Under the pieces are notes generated by a model. The model made no database searches and was not told the DNA's origin. It saw nothing but the letters and a program-made list of their open reading frames with translations. This document shows, one piece after another, positions 1-8,380 of a stretch of DNA of 64,000 bases. Position numbers and translations under genes: made by a program. Source of the stretch: Novosphingobium sp049354825 (GTDB taxonomy: Bacteria; Pseudomonadota; Alphaproteobacteria; Sphingomonadales; Sphingomonadaceae); contig NZ_CP186480.1 of assembly GCF_049354825.1 (NCBI RefSeq), positions 1,674,001 through 1,738,000 of the forward strand, written 5' to 3'. Position 1 is the first letter of the stretch. Every line of letters starts with the position of its first letter.

Positions 1-1
1 G

Positions 2-241
2 ATCGGCATCGTCGCGTGCGGGGAGGGCGTGGCGATCGTCCCGGCCTCGGCCGAACGGTTGCGGATGCGGGGGGTGGCCTTTCGCACGCTACAGCCGCCG
101 GTGCGGGCGCCGCACCTGGCCGACGTCCGCTTCGGCCTTGCGTGGCGACGGAAAAAGGCGAGCGCGACGACGATGCAGTTCGTCGAAATGGTAACCGCCG
201 CGCTTCCCGCCATGGGGACGCGCGGCGGCCATGATGCCTAA
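2..241 (+). CDS. LysR-family transcriptional regulator, C-terminal fragment
   Basis: Reading frame 2 is open from the left edge and ends with TAA, giving 79 residues. The peptide has the pattern of the last part of a LysR effector-binding domain: a Val-Ala-Cys-Gly-Glu-Gly-Val-Ala-Ile-Val-Pro-Ala strand-turn, then a Leu-Ala-Trp-Arg-Arg strand and a closing helix with Phe-Val. The DNA-binding half lies outside the window, so neither start nor effector can be judged. It converges on the TonB receptor gene of the aromatic catabolic block and could regulate that block, but the TetR regulator inside the block is the better candidate for the shared palindromes. Confidence 0.7.
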   Translation: MGIVACGEGVAIVPASAERLRMRGVAFRTLQPPVRAPHLADVRFGLAWRRKKASATTMQFVEMVTAALPAMGTRGGHDA

Positions 242-272
242 GGGCGGCCTTTCGGTGTAGCGCCGCCGCCCT
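241..272. terminator. Possible hairpin between convergent genes
   Basis: An 8-bp inverted repeat (AGGGCGGC at 241-248, GCCGCCCT at 265-272) sits between the stop of the LysR fragment and the stop of the convergent TonB receptor gene. There is no T-run on either side, so an intrinsic terminator is only a possibility. Confidence 0.3.
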
Positions 273-308
273 GCCGGGGACCATTCGAGATGCACTCCGG
301 AAGCACCG

Positions 309-2531
309 TCAGAAGTTGACGCGGAGCGTTGCTTTTACCTCGCGCGGCTTTTCGAGGATGCCGTCGGTGCCGCTCGTGCTGACGCGCAGGGATTGGTAGA
401 CGACCGCGTTGGCGATGTTGGTCACCGCCACGCTGAAGCGGAAGCTGTCGTCGGTAGGCGTGAACGACACCTCGCCGTTAAACAGCGAATACGGCTTCTG
501 CGAAAAGTTGTTGGTGAAATCGTAATAGATCCGGTCACTGTGATAGAAGTTCAGCCGCGCGCCGAAACGGCCCGGCTGATATTCGTGCGACCAGTCGGCC
601 GCGAGATTGATCGCCGTTCGCGGCGCCTGGACGATGCGGTTGCCCGACACGTCGACGATCACCGCGGTATTGCCGTTGCTGTTGGCATTGGGGGTGAACC
701 CCTGGGCGAAGAGGAATTTCTGATATTCGCCGTGGAGGTAGGAGAACTTGCCGGTCAGGTTAAGATCGCGTGTCGGCATCACAGTGAGTTCGAGTTCGCC
801 GCCATAGATCTGGGCATTCGCCGCGTTCTGTAGGAGCACGAGGTTGGTAATCGGATCGCGGGCGCTGACCTGAAGGTCTTTATAGTCGTAGTGGAAGACC
901 GACAGGTTGGTGCGCAGCCAGCGCGCCGGATCCGCCTTGATGCCGCCCTCGATCGAGGTGAGGTTTTCCGGCCGGGTGGGCACGGGCGAGGTGCCGACGC
1001 CGTTGTACACCCCGCTTTTGAAGCCGGTGCCGTAGTTTACATAGATGTTGGCGCGGGGATCGAACTGCCAGCGCAACGCACCGCGATAGGTGAATTTTTC
1101 GAAGCGGGTGCGCTGCTGCGGGAACAGGGGAACGCCGTTCGACGCCTGCTCGAACTTGCGTACTTCGGTCGTGTAACGCCCGCCCGCGGTGAGGAACAAT
1201 GTGCTGGTGAGCGCATAGGTGCCCTCCACGAAGCCGGCGAGCGACGAGACGCGCACGTCGGGCGACGTGGTGGTGGTCGTCAGCGTGGGTAGCGTCGGCG
1301 GCGGCACCCGCGACGGTGTCGTGGTCGGCACAACGCCGTCGAGATGGCTGGTGTAGAAATAGGCGCCGGCCAGCCATTGCAGCGGACCGGAATTGCGCGA
1401 CAGGACGCGGGCTTCCTGGCTGAAGCTGCGCTGGCGCGTGTTCACCTGGCCGAGGCCGAGGTTGATATTGGACGAATCGCGGTCCTGCTGCTGGTAGATC
1501 TCGCCATTCTGATAGGAGGTGGCTGTCTCGATCCCGACCGGGCCGAGATCGAAGCGCGATTGCAGCGTGATGCCGAACCGCTCCATGTTGAGCTCGGGCG
1601 CGTAATTGTAGGCCGCCTGCCACGGGCCGGTCGGCAGGATCACGCCCGGATAGGAGCGGGCGACCGTGTTGTTCTGGTAGATCTGGTTGACGTTGGAGCC
1701 GCCGTCGCGCTTGGCGTAATCGCCCGTGAGCACGAACTGCGCGCTGTCGCTCGGGCGGAACAGCAGCTTGCTGCGCAGCGAGAAATAGGTGTCCTCGCCG
1801 TAACCCCGGTCGCCGCTCACCAGATCGGTGACATAATCGTCGGTCCGCTTGTAGAGGCCGGCAAAGTCGATCGCGAACTTGTCGGAAAGGCCGCCGGTCA
1901 CATAGCCGCGCAGATCATAATCGCCTGCACCGCGCAGCACGCCCGCCATGGCCGCGACATGGCCGTGGAAGTCGAAGCTGGGATCGGGCGTGATGATGTT
2001 GATAAGGCCACCGGTGGCATTGCGGCCGAACAGCGTGCCCTGAGGTCCGCGGAGCACCTCGACGCGCTGGATTTCGACCAGGTCGAGGTTGGTGGTCCAT
2101 GGATCGGGCTGGTAAACGCCGTCGATATAGGTGGCGATACTCGACTCATCGCCGACCACACCGCCGCTGCCGACGCCGCGAATGACGGGTTGGTTCACGC
2201 CGGCGTTGCGGCTTCCGACCAGGCCAGGGACGACCTGGGTGAGCTGGCGGGTGTCGAGCACGCCGCTCGCCTGGAGCGCCTCGCCCGAAACCGCGGTGAC
2301 CGTGACCGGAATCTTCTGGAGACGTTCTTCGCGGCGAGTCGCGGTCACCACGATGTCGGCGATGCCGCCCTCATTCGTTTGAGCGGCAGCGGCGGGCGCG
2401 GCCGGATCCCCGGTTTCGGTGGCCGAGGTGGCGGGGCTTGCCGATGGATCGGCAACGGGTGGCACCGTTTGCGCCATCGCGGGCATGCTGATCGACCCGC
2501 ACAGGACCGCGACGGACATCAACGCCTTCAT
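309..2531 (-). CDS. TonB-dependent outer-membrane receptor
   Basis: Predicted 740-residue outer-membrane receptor for energised uptake of a ligand. A signal peptide of about 21 residues ends in Ala-Met-Ala-Gln. It is followed by a TonB-box-like Asp-Ile-Val-Val-Thr-Ala segment, a plug domain (VEVLRGPQGTLFGRNATGG motif) and a long beta-barrel ending in Phe. The ATG at 2529-2531 was chosen because a perfect ribosome site (GGGAGGTGAT) precedes it and the signal peptide starts there; the frame extends further upstream but only through noncoding-like sequence. Two copies of the cluster palindrome lie 31-69 bases upstream. Sphingomonads use such receptors for many aromatic and sugar substrates as well as iron chelates. 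The shared operator links this one to the catabolic genes, so uptake of the pathway substrate is inferred, not shown. Confidence 0.92.
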   Translation of the reverse strand: MKALMSVAVLCGSISMPAMAQTVPPVADPSASPATSATETGDPAAPAAAAQTNEGGIADIVVTATRREERLQKIPVTVTAVSGEALQASGVLDTRQLTQVVPGLVGSRNAGVNQPVIRGVGSGGVVGDESSIATYIDGVYQPDPWTTNLDLVEIQRVEVLRGPQGTLFGRNATGGLINIITPDPSFDFHGHVAAMAGVLRGAGDYDLRGYVTGGLSDKFAIDFAGLYKRTDDYVTDLVSGDRGYGEDTYFSLRSKLLFRPSDSAQFVLTGDYAKRDGGSNVNQIYQNNTVARSYPGVILPTGPWQAAYNYAPELNMERFGITLQSRFDLGPVGIETATSYQNGEIYQQQDRDSSNINLGLGQVNTRQRSFSQEARVLSRNSGPLQWLAGAYFYTSHLDGVVPTTTPSRVPPPTLPTLTTTTTSPDVRVSSLAGFVEGTYALTSTLFLTAGGRYTTEVRKFEQASNGVPLFPQQRTRFEKFTYRGALRWQFDPRANIYVNYGTGFKSGVYNGVGTSPVPTRPENLTSIEGGIKADPARWLRTNLSVFHYDYKDLQVSARDPITNLVLLQNAANAQIYGGELELTVMPTRDLNLTGKFSYLHGEYQKFLFAQGFTPNANSNGNTAVIVDVSGNRIVQAPRTAINLAADWSHEYQPGRFGARLNFYHSDRIYYDFTNNFSQKPYSLFNGEVSFTPTDDSFRFSVAVTNIANAVVYQSLRVSTSGTDGILEKPREVKATLRVNF

Positions 2532-2561
2532 ATCACCTCCCAACGATATTTTCTCACTATT

Positions 2562-2575
2562 GTGAACATGTCCAT
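2562..2575. promoter_or_regulatory. Operator copy A (GTGAACATGTCCAT)
   Basis: Matches the cluster palindrome ATGGACATGTCCAT at 12 of 14 positions. It overlaps a TATATA stretch that could be the -10 of the TonB receptor promoter on the minus strand, so binding there would block transcription. Confidence 0.6.
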
Positions 2576-2586
2576 ATATACAGAAA

Positions 2587-2600
2587 ACGGACGTGTCCAT
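2587..2600. promoter_or_regulatory. Operator copy B (ACGGACGTGTCCAT)
   Basis: Matches the palindrome at 12 of 14 positions. Its centre is 25 bp from copy A, so the receptor promoter carries two sites in tandem. Confidence 0.58.
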
Positions 2601-2816
2601 AAAGAAAGAGAGGCGATTTCTTGGAATGCCGCTGGAACTGGTCCTATGCCGAGGGCTGCCTGTCGCCCCCAAGTGTCGTTGAGGAGCTAGGCTGAACCTT
2701 GTCCGCGCTGCCCTCAGACATGATAGGCACGCCCCTACCCTGGTCGTGACAGCCAACCGACGGTGGAACCATTAATGGGAGATAGTCAGCGGGCGGGTTT
2801 GCGAGCCGTGCCGCGC

Positions 2817-3695
2817 TTATTCCCGGAAGCCGAGCGGCGGAACGCCGGCGAGCCCCCAGACGTCTCCCTTGTGCTCCGGCCCCCAGATCCGTGTCTCGAC
2901 CGGCGCGTCGGCGTCGAACAGCTCCATCTCGCCGTAATATTCGATATAGTTGCCGGCGGGATCGGTATAATAGCTGAACACGTTGTTCCCGGGGCCATGG
3001 CGCCCCACGCCCCATGCGCACTCGACCTCCAGCCCGCGCAGCCGGGCGAAATTGCGCATGACGTTGTCGAGCGACCCCACGTCGAAGGCGATGTGCTGGA
3101 GACCGGTCTTCCCCTTGGTGCTCTTCATCAGCGCAAGCGAATGGTGATCGGCATTGCAGCGCAAGAACGACATTCCGGCATTGGTGCGATCGGTGATTGC
3201 GAAGCCGAGGAGTGTGTAGAAGCGCTCGGCCGCTTCCTGCGCGGGCGTCCACAGGACGATGTGCCCGATGCGATGCGGGGCGAGGGGGAGGGCGTCGACT
3301 GCGGTGACGGTCCCCGGCCGCGGCACGACGAGCCAGACTTCGCGGCCATCCGGGTCCAGGGCCACGGCGGCGGCCGCATCGGCACGGAACATCGCTTCAT
3401 CCGCGATGCGCTTGAACGAAAATCCCGCCGCTTCGAGGCGCGAGGTGATCGCATCCAGATCGTCGGGCGAGGCCACGGCGAACGCAAGATGCGCGATCTG
3501 CGAAGGGCCCTCGACGAGCAGCACGTCGTCATGGTCCTCCGCCGAACTGCGAAAGGCTTCGAATGCGCCGTCGCGCCCCTGATCGCTCAGCAGCCAGACA
3601 TCGCGATAGAAGCGTTGCGCGGCGGGCAGATCGGGCACGCGGAGCGCCAAGCGGTGGATTCCCTGAATGCGCCGTTCACGCTCCTGCGCCGCCAT
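2817..3695 (-). CDS. Type I extradiol (VOC-family) ring-cleavage dioxygenase
   Basis: A 292-residue protein with two vicinal-oxygen-chelate modules, like 2,3-dihydroxybiphenyl and catechol 2,3-dioxygenases. The C-terminal module keeps the iron ligands in the expected order and spacing: His145 (GHIVLW), His201 (LQHIAFDV) and Glu252 (AGNYIEYYGE). The family cleaves a catechol-type ring next to the two hydroxyls using Fe(II) and O2. The ATG follows a GGGAGAGGC ribosome site. In this cluster the likely substrate is the diol left after the dehydrogenase and decarboxylase. Two operator copies lie 129-173 bases upstream of the start, with no other gene between. Fine specificity cannot be read from sequence. 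Confidence 0.88.
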   Translation of the reverse strand: MAAQERERRIQGIHRLALRVPDLPAAQRFYRDVWLLSDQGRDGAFEAFRSSAEDHDDVLLVEGPSQIAHLAFAVASPDDLDAITSRLEAAGFSFKRIADEAMFRADAAAAVALDPDGREVWLVVPRPGTVTAVDALPLAPHRIGHIVLWTPAQEAAERFYTLLGFAITDRTNAGMSFLRCNADHHSLALMKSTKGKTGLQHIAFDVGSLDNVMRNFARLRGLEVECAWGVGRHGPGNNVFSYYTDPAGNYIEYYGEMELFDADAPVETRIWGPEHKGDVWGLAGVPPLGFRE

Positions 3696-3823
3696 GCCGC
3701 CTCTCCCGGATGCTCTCTATACCCGCCGCGTTCCGGCGGACCGGCACGCGGCGAACTAGGCCACGCCGCGATCACCTCTGTGCATTGCGACGGGCTGCGT
3801 ATGCCGCGCCTTAATCGAATTAC

Positions 3824-3837
3824 AGGTACATGTCCAG
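3824..3837. promoter_or_regulatory. Operator copy C (AGGTACATGTCCAG)
   Basis: An 11 of 14 match to the palindrome, keeping the ACATGTCC core. It lies upstream of the extradiol dioxygenase, 31 bp centre to centre from copy D. Confidence 0.5.
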
Positions 3838-3854
3838 TTTTCATACGCTCAAAA

Positions 3855-3868
3855 ATGGATATGTTCAT
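3855..3868. promoter_or_regulatory. Operator copy D (ATGGATATGTTCAT)
   Basis: A 12 of 14 match to the palindrome in an AT-rich stretch between the TetR stop and the extradiol dioxygenase gene. It could also affect readthrough from the TetR gene. Confidence 0.58.
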
Positions 3869-3924
3869 CTTTTGAGGGGCATAGAGAGGCATATTTCTCC
3901 AATGAGAGGCGGCGACGAACGGCG

Positions 3925-4638
3925 CTAGCTTTGCCGCGCACCCACCGGTGTGCGCTTTCGCGGCGATGGCGCCGGGCCGGCACTGGCGTTCGTGCGCTCA
4001 GCGGCGCTCCGCGACGACACGAGGGCACGCGCGGGGCGCGGCGACAGGCCGACAATCTGGAGCCGGATCAGGCGGCGCAGATAGTCGATACCTTCTTCGG
4101 CAACGGGGTCGTCGCCGCCGATCCACCAGCGCGCGGTCGCCGAAAAGATCAAAAAGAAATGCTGGGCCACGACATCGGTGGTCTCCGGGGGCCGGATTTC
4201 CCCGCGGTTGATCGCATCTTCGACGATGAACTCGAGCTGCCGGGCGATGGCGCGGCGAGTGCGCGTATATTCCTCGCCATGCATCCCGCCGGTGTAATAG
4301 TTGATCTGGAGGAAGATGCGGGCGAGCCGCGGGTTGCTGGCCCAATCGCGATAGAAGGGAGTGAAGAAGGCGAGGATCCGGTCTTCGAGCGGCACATCGC
4401 GCGACCGCGTCATATCGATCCCGATCTCCATCGTGCTGACCGTGACCTCGTTGAAGACCAGCAGGGTAAGATCGCGCTTGTCGGCCGCGTAGAGCGACAG
4501 CGTGCCCAACGCGACATGCGCCTCGCGCGCGACGTCGCGCAGCGTGGTGGCGTCGTAGCCGTGCTCGGAAAAGAGCTTTAGCGCGGCGAGCCGGATCCGC
4601 TCGCGCTTTTCCGCCTTGTTACGCTCCCGAACCCGCAA
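3925..4638 (-). CDS. TetR-family transcriptional regulator
   Basis: A 237-residue TetR-type regulator. Residues about 12-60 form the helix-turn-helix domain (alanine-leucine-rich helix, GYDATTLRDVAREAHVALGTLSLY, then KRDL). The rest is an all-helical ligand-binding domain, and the C-terminal 40 residues look disordered. The start is TTG at 4636-4638, which follows GGAG at suitable spacing and begins a basic Arg/Lys-rich leader typical of the family. It follows the SnoaL gene by 89 bases on the same strand. It is the only complete regulator in the catabolic block, so it is the natural candidate to bind the repeated 14-bp palindrome. None of those copies lies directly before its own gene; a different inverted repeat does. 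Confidence 0.9.
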   Translation of the reverse strand: MRVRERNKAEKRERIRLAALKLFSEHGYDATTLRDVAREAHVALGTLSLYAADKRDLTLLVFNEVTVSTMEIGIDMTRSRDVPLEDRILAFFTPFYRDWASNPRLARIFLQINYYTGGMHGEEYTRTRRAIARQLEFIVEDAINRGEIRPPETTDVVAQHFFLIFSATARWWIGGDDPVAEEGIDYLRRLIRLQIVGLSPRPARALVSSRSAAERTNASAGPAPSPRKRTPVGARQS

Positions 4639-4658
4639 GAGTCGTGCTCCTTCATTCC

Positions 4659-4675
4659 ATATGAAGCACTCATAT
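4659..4675. promoter_or_regulatory. Inverted repeat upstream of the TetR gene
   Basis: ATATGA and TCATAT arms flank a 5-base spacer, 21-37 bases upstream of the TTG start. It shares only ATGA/TCAT half-site ends with the 14-bp cluster palindrome. It could be a promoter element or an autoregulatory site. Confidence 0.3.
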
Positions 4676-4727
4676 CACATCTTTTCTGCGGGTTTGACCA
4701 TGGGAAAGTTCGGTTCGGGCCTCCCGG

Positions 4728-5174
4728 TCAATTGGTCTTGTGAGCCGCGGACTCGAACGACAGCACGACGCGGCGTTCGTGGATCCGCCACACCCCGTCC
4801 GCGCCGCGCCGATAGATATCATGCGCATCCGCCAGAGCGATGGGTTCGGCGGGCGACAGCTCCGGTCCGGTCGATCGGAACAGCAGGATGAAGCAGAGGC
4901 CGCGCGCCTGATTGGGGCCGTCCTCCCAGAAGCGGAAATTGGTGCAGACGTGACGGACTCGGCGATTCTTCGCCGCCGCGCGGTCGCGGCCATAGGCGTT
5001 GATCGCATCCGGCCCTTCGCAGGCGAAATTGGGCGCCAGAAAGCGGCCGTCCAGCGTGTAGAGCTCGGCCAGATCCTCCGAGCAGTTCATGTCGAGGCGA
5101 TAAGCATGCTCGACGATCAGCGCCTCGAGCTCGGCGCGCAGCGCCGCATCCTTGATGGGGACCCCGATCGTCAC
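4728..5174 (-). CDS. SnoaL-fold (NTF2-like) protein
   Basis: A 148-residue protein with the NTF2/SnoaL pattern: helix with Glu/Asp-rich turn, YTLDGRFLAPNF-like strand, RVRHVCTNFRFW strand, and a closing VWRIHERRVVLSF strand. Members include ring-hydroxylating dioxygenase beta subunits, small isomerases, dehydratases and polyketide cyclases. The start is GTG at 5172-5174, whose GTGA overlaps the TGA of the aldolase gene, implying translational coupling. It is shorter than the true beta subunit encoded in the same run, so an isomerase, dehydratase or accessory role is possible. The cluster lacks an obvious isomerase between ring cleavage and aldolase steps, which this protein might supply; that is speculation. 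Confidence 0.72.
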   Translation of the reverse strand: MTIGVPIKDAALRAELEALIVEHAYRLDMNCSEDLAELYTLDGRFLAPNFACEGPDAINAYGRDRAAAKNRRVRHVCTNFRFWEDGPNQARGLCFILLFRSTGPELSPAEPIALADAHDIYRRGADGVWRIHERRVVLSFESAAHKTN

Positions 5175-6166
5175 GATACCGCCTCCGCCGGCGCGGCGGC
5201 ATGATCGCCAGACAATTCGTCCCTGAGCTGGCACCAGCGGCGCCCCGCCTCGCGCGATGCTTCGACGTAATCGGCGGGAAACACGTCATAAGGCGGGCGG
5301 ATCGGGCCGGGATCGCAATAGCCCGCCTGTGCCATGCGCGTCTTTTCCATCTGGGTGTTGTAGCTGGCGAACAGCTCGGGATTGCCGAGCATGGGGGCAA
5401 GCGGCGCGTTGCTCCAGGCGATACGCTCGTCGAGATATGCCGTCCGCTCGGCGTCGCCCGCCAGGATCGCGTCGATCAGCGCGCGCGCCGGCTCGGGCCC
5501 CATGCCGGCCGCGGTCGCCCAGCAGGACCTGGTGGTGGCCGGGGAAATTGCTTGGAATTTGGCCGCGACCATGTCGCTCGGCATGAAATGGATCCTGCCG
5601 CCGGTCGCGGCTATGTTCTCGGCAAGGTTGGTCGGCTGCGACGATTTCGCCGACGTGACTGTCGGCGCCTCCTTGGCGATCCGCGCCCAGAAATCGGTGG
5701 GGAAGGAGAAGCGGAAGGCGCGCGCGTTGGCATAGACCATCACCGCTAGATCGGGAAACGCCTGCCCGACCTCGGCATAGAAGCGAACGGCCATGTCGAC
5801 CGTGCAGGGCTGCCACATCGGCAGGCCGAGCAGCGTGCCGTCCGCGCCCTGGTCGCGCGCGAAGGCGAGCCGCTTATAGGCTTCGTGACCGCCCATCGCG
5901 GTCGCCCCGACGAACAGCGGGATGCGCTTGCCGACGGTATCGGCGACGGTGGCGACGAAGCTGCGATAATCCTCGTTCGAGATCGTCGCGCATTCGCCGG
6001 TGGTGCCCAGCACGATCAGGCCGTTGGCCCCGTCGTCGATCAGTGCGCGGACCAGCCGCTCGGTCTCGTCGAGCGCCACCGTGTCGGTGGCGTCGATCGC
6101 CTGCGCGCCCGCGCGCGATGGCGTCGGGATGATCGCGTAGAGTCCGTTGAAATCCTTCGCCTGCAT
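5171..6166 (-). CDS. NahE/PhdJ-like hydratase-aldolase (DapA superfamily)
   Basis: A 331-residue Schiff-base aldolase of the dihydrodipicolinate synthase superfamily. It matches the pattern of trans-o-hydroxybenzylidenepyruvate (NahE) and carboxybenzalpyruvate (PhdJ) hydratase-aldolases: LYAIIPTP at the N-terminus, GTTGECAT near residue 54, GADGTLLGLPMWQ near 108, Tyr145 (VMVYANARAF) and Lys174 (VTSAKSS) as the likely Schiff-base lysine. Length equals that of the family. Such enzymes hydrate a meta-cleavage arylidene-pyruvate and split it to an aromatic aldehyde and pyruvate. The start ATG follows GGAG. The gene follows the dehydrogenase by 14 bases and overlaps the SnoaL gene. An aldehyde dehydrogenase under the same palindrome could oxidise the product. 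The exact substrate is unknown. Confidence 0.85.
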   Translation of the reverse strand: MQAKDFNGLYAIIPTPSRAGAQAIDATDTVALDETERLVRALIDDGANGLIVLGTTGECATISNEDYRSFVATVADTVGKRIPLFVGATAMGGHEAYKRLAFARDQGADGTLLGLPMWQPCTVDMAVRFYAEVGQAFPDLAVMVYANARAFRFSFPTDFWARIAKEAPTVTSAKSSQPTNLAENIAATGGRIHFMPSDMVAAKFQAISPATTRSCWATAAGMGPEPARALIDAILAGDAERTAYLDERIAWSNAPLAPMLGNPELFASYNTQMEKTRMAQAGYCDPGPIRPPYDVFPADYVEASREAGRRWCQLRDELSGDHAAAPAEAVS

Positions 6167-6180
6167 CAAGACTTCACTCC

Positions 6181-7386
6181 TCAATCCCTGACCGGTACTT
6201 GGTGCGACATGCCGATCTCGCGCCCTTCGCGCGCCGATCGCAGGATCGCCTCGCTGACTTCCATGGTTGCCCGCCCCCATGCGCCGTCGTGCAGGATCGG
6301 ACGCAGCCCGGCAAAAGCATCATACATCTCGTCGATGACGCCGCTCTTGTCCGGGAACACGCGCGGCGGCGCGAGCGGATGCTCGACCGCGCCGTTCCGG
6401 CCGTAATGGGTGATGCCACGCGCCGACTGGCGTAGATCGCCGTCTGGCCCACTGACGATCGTCACGCCGAAATGGGGGTGGTTCCATTCGTTGCTGGGAG
6501 GAACCGCCAAACGTCGGTCGCCCCCGAAGCCGCCCGCCGCCTTGGCCGCGACCTCCGGTCCGGTGCCGCCAATCGCGTCCAGCGCGATGCGCGAGGCTGC
6601 GTGGCGATCGGGCCGTTTGGGCTCGCCCAGCTCGCCGATCCAGTAATGAAATTCGTCGGTGTCGAAATAATCATAGCCGCTGTAGACGAGCGACGCGGCG
6701 CTGCCGTTCTCGAACTGCAAAAACGTGACATGCGCGCCCTCGGTCGGCCGGGCGGGATCGAGCGTCCACGCCATCGAGCGCACGCTGCGCACCATGCCGC
6801 CGCCGAGCAGGCGCACAACATCGACCTGATGGGGAACCTGGTTGTAGATGATGCCGCCGCCCGCATCGGTGCGCAGCTCCTCGGGGCGGCGCGGACGGTA
6901 GAGGAAGTTGCCGTAGTTCCACGAATTAATCATCGAGACCGGGCCGATCACGCCGTCGCGGATCAGCGCCCGCATCTTGAGAATGGGCGCGTCGAAGCCG
7001 TGGGTGTGGCCGACCAGCAGGTGAACGCCGTTCACCTCGGCGATGGCGATGATGTCGCCGCATTCCTCCAGCGTCAGCGCCATCGGCTTTTCGATGATGA
7101 TGTGCTTGCCGGCCCGCGCCGCCAGCGCGGCGTGATCGCGGTGCATCTGATGGGGCGTGGCGATATAGACCACGTCCACCGCCGGATCGCCGCACAGCGC
7201 CTCGGCCGTGGCATAGGTGCGCGCGCCGAACTCGGCGGCGAAGGCGCGCCTCGCCTCCTCGCGGGGGTCCGCGGCAGCACTGATCGTCACGTGCGGGTGG
7301 CTGAGAAAGCTCGGCACCATCTGCCTGGCGGCACCGCCCAAGCCGATGATCCCCAGCCGCATCGCCGGCAACGCCCGATCGGTCAC
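6181..7386 (-). CDS. Gfo/Idh/MocA oxidoreductase, Pht4-like cis-diol dehydrogenase
   Basis: A 401-residue NAD(P)-dependent oxidoreductase. The N-terminal Rossmann fold has IIGLGGAA near residue 14 and the family Glu99-Lys100-Pro101 motif; the C-terminal half is the mixed-sheet substrate domain. In phthalate degradation, Pht4 (phthalate 4,5-cis-dihydrodiol dehydrogenase) belongs to this family and works beside the decarboxylase Pht5, the same pairing seen here. The likely role is therefore oxidation of the Rieske cis-dihydrodiol to a dihydroxy-aromatic acid. The GTG at 7384-7386 overlaps the TGA of the decarboxylase gene; an in-frame ATG at 7362 is the alternative start. Assignment to a sugar-type substrate cannot be excluded from sequence alone, but the context argues against it. 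Confidence 0.8.
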   Translation of the reverse strand: MTDRALPAMRLGIIGLGGAARQMVPSFLSHPHVTISAAADPREEARRAFAAEFGARTYATAEALCGDPAVDVVYIATPHQMHRDHAALAARAGKHIIIEKPMALTLEECGDIIAIAEVNGVHLLVGHTHGFDAPILKMRALIRDGVIGPVSMINSWNYGNFLYRPRRPEELRTDAGGGIIYNQVPHQVDVVRLLGGGMVRSVRSMAWTLDPARPTEGAHVTFLQFENGSAASLVYSGYDYFDTDEFHYWIGELGEPKRPDRHAASRIALDAIGGTGPEVAAKAAGGFGGDRRLAVPPSNEWNHPHFGVTIVSGPDGDLRQSARGITHYGRNGAVEHPLAPPRVFPDKSGVIDEMYDAFAGLRPILHDGAWGRATMEVSEAILRSAREGREIGMSHQVPVRD

Positions 7387-8372
7387 AGGCGGATTCCGGC
7401 GCTGGCATGGACATCGACCGCGAACAGTTCTTCCACGGCGACGCGGCGCGGGGCCAGCCCCTGTTCGTGGAGGAAGCCGCACAACGCCTCGATCGTCGGC
7501 CGGTTCGGCTCGACGCCATAGGGCCAGAAATCGTCGCCGAAGGTGTCGCGGATCGAGCGGACATACTGGCCGATCCAAGGCAGCGATATCGGCAGCGGTT
7601 CGTCGATCGTCAGGTCGGCCAGGCAGTTCGCCTTGCTCTGCTCGAACGCCTCCTGGAGGCTGACCGCGACCCAGGGATCGCGTTCCCACACGTCACGGCG
7701 GATCACGACGGTGTGCATGATCGGAAAGATGCGGGTTTTCGTGAAATAAGCGCGCTCGACGCTGGCCACGTCGGGGAAGAGATAGCCGATCCGCGGATCC
7801 CCGGCGAGCAGCGCCGGCGGCACCTGCGGTGCGATCAGCGCGTCGATCGCGCTATCCGCGAGCATGTCGTTCAGCGCGCGCTGCTCCTCATGCTCAATCG
7901 TCACGCCGTCGATCCGTACCTCGGTCAGCGGGCGGCGACCCGCGGCCTTGAGGCCGCCGGTCACCCAATGGATGTCGCCCGGCTGGACCCCATATTCGTG
8001 CATCAGCACGGCGCGCGCCCAGACGGCGGCGGTCATCGAATATTCGGGGACGCCCACGCGCCGCCCTTTCAGATCGACAGGCGCGGCGATGCCGGCGGCT
8101 GCGTTGACGTAGATCGCGCCGTGGCGGAACGTGCGTGACGGAAACACCGGGATCGCAACGAACGGCGCGTCGCCCCGCGCGACGCGTAGGATATAGGTCG
8201 AGAACGACATCTCGCCGCAGGCGAACTCGCCTCGCAGCACGCGGTTGAACGCCTGCACCGGCGACATCGGCAGGAAGTGCAGGTCGATCCCCTCGGGCAC
8301 CACGGTGCCGTGGTAGAGATCGCGGACGCGGTCCGAGAGGTGGCCCGCATAGCTGAGCGAGAGCCGTCCCAC
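7383..8372 (-). CDS. 4,5-dihydroxyphthalate decarboxylase-like protein
   Basis: A 329-residue protein with a periplasmic-binding-protein-like fold but no signal peptide, matching Pht5 (4,5-dihydroxyphthalate decarboxylase) in length and pattern: early Tyr-Ala strand, GEMSFSTYI segment, ALIAPQVPPAL, YFTKTRIFPIMHTVVIRRD, and a late DDFWPYGVEPNRPTIEAL. The GTG start at 8370-8372 follows a GAGG and lies 8 bases after the beta-subunit stop; the upstream open frame is only antisense to codons of that gene. The family removes a ring carboxylate next to a catechol, giving a diol fit for extradiol cleavage. The aromatic acid here need not be phthalate. Confidence 0.83.
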   Translation of the reverse strand: MGRLSLSYAGHLSDRVRDLYHGTVVPEGIDLHFLPMSPVQAFNRVLRGEFACGEMSFSTYILRVARGDAPFVAIPVFPSRTFRHGAIYVNAAAGIAAPVDLKGRRVGVPEYSMTAAVWARAVLMHEYGVQPGDIHWVTGGLKAAGRRPLTEVRIDGVTIEHEEQRALNDMLADSAIDALIAPQVPPALLAGDPRIGYLFPDVASVERAYFTKTRIFPIMHTVVIRRDVWERDPWVAVSLQEAFEQSKANCLADLTIDEPLPISLPWIGQYVRSIRDTFGDDFWPYGVEPNRPTIEALCGFLHEQGLAPRRVAVEELFAVDVHASAGIRL

Positions 8373-8380
8373 GCGCCGCC

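Noticed and set aside
2644..3252. A 202-codon minus-strand frame overlapping the extradiol dioxygenase
   Set aside because: It is an alternative frame of the dioxygenase gene extended through the TonB promoter region, with no ribosome site or motif.
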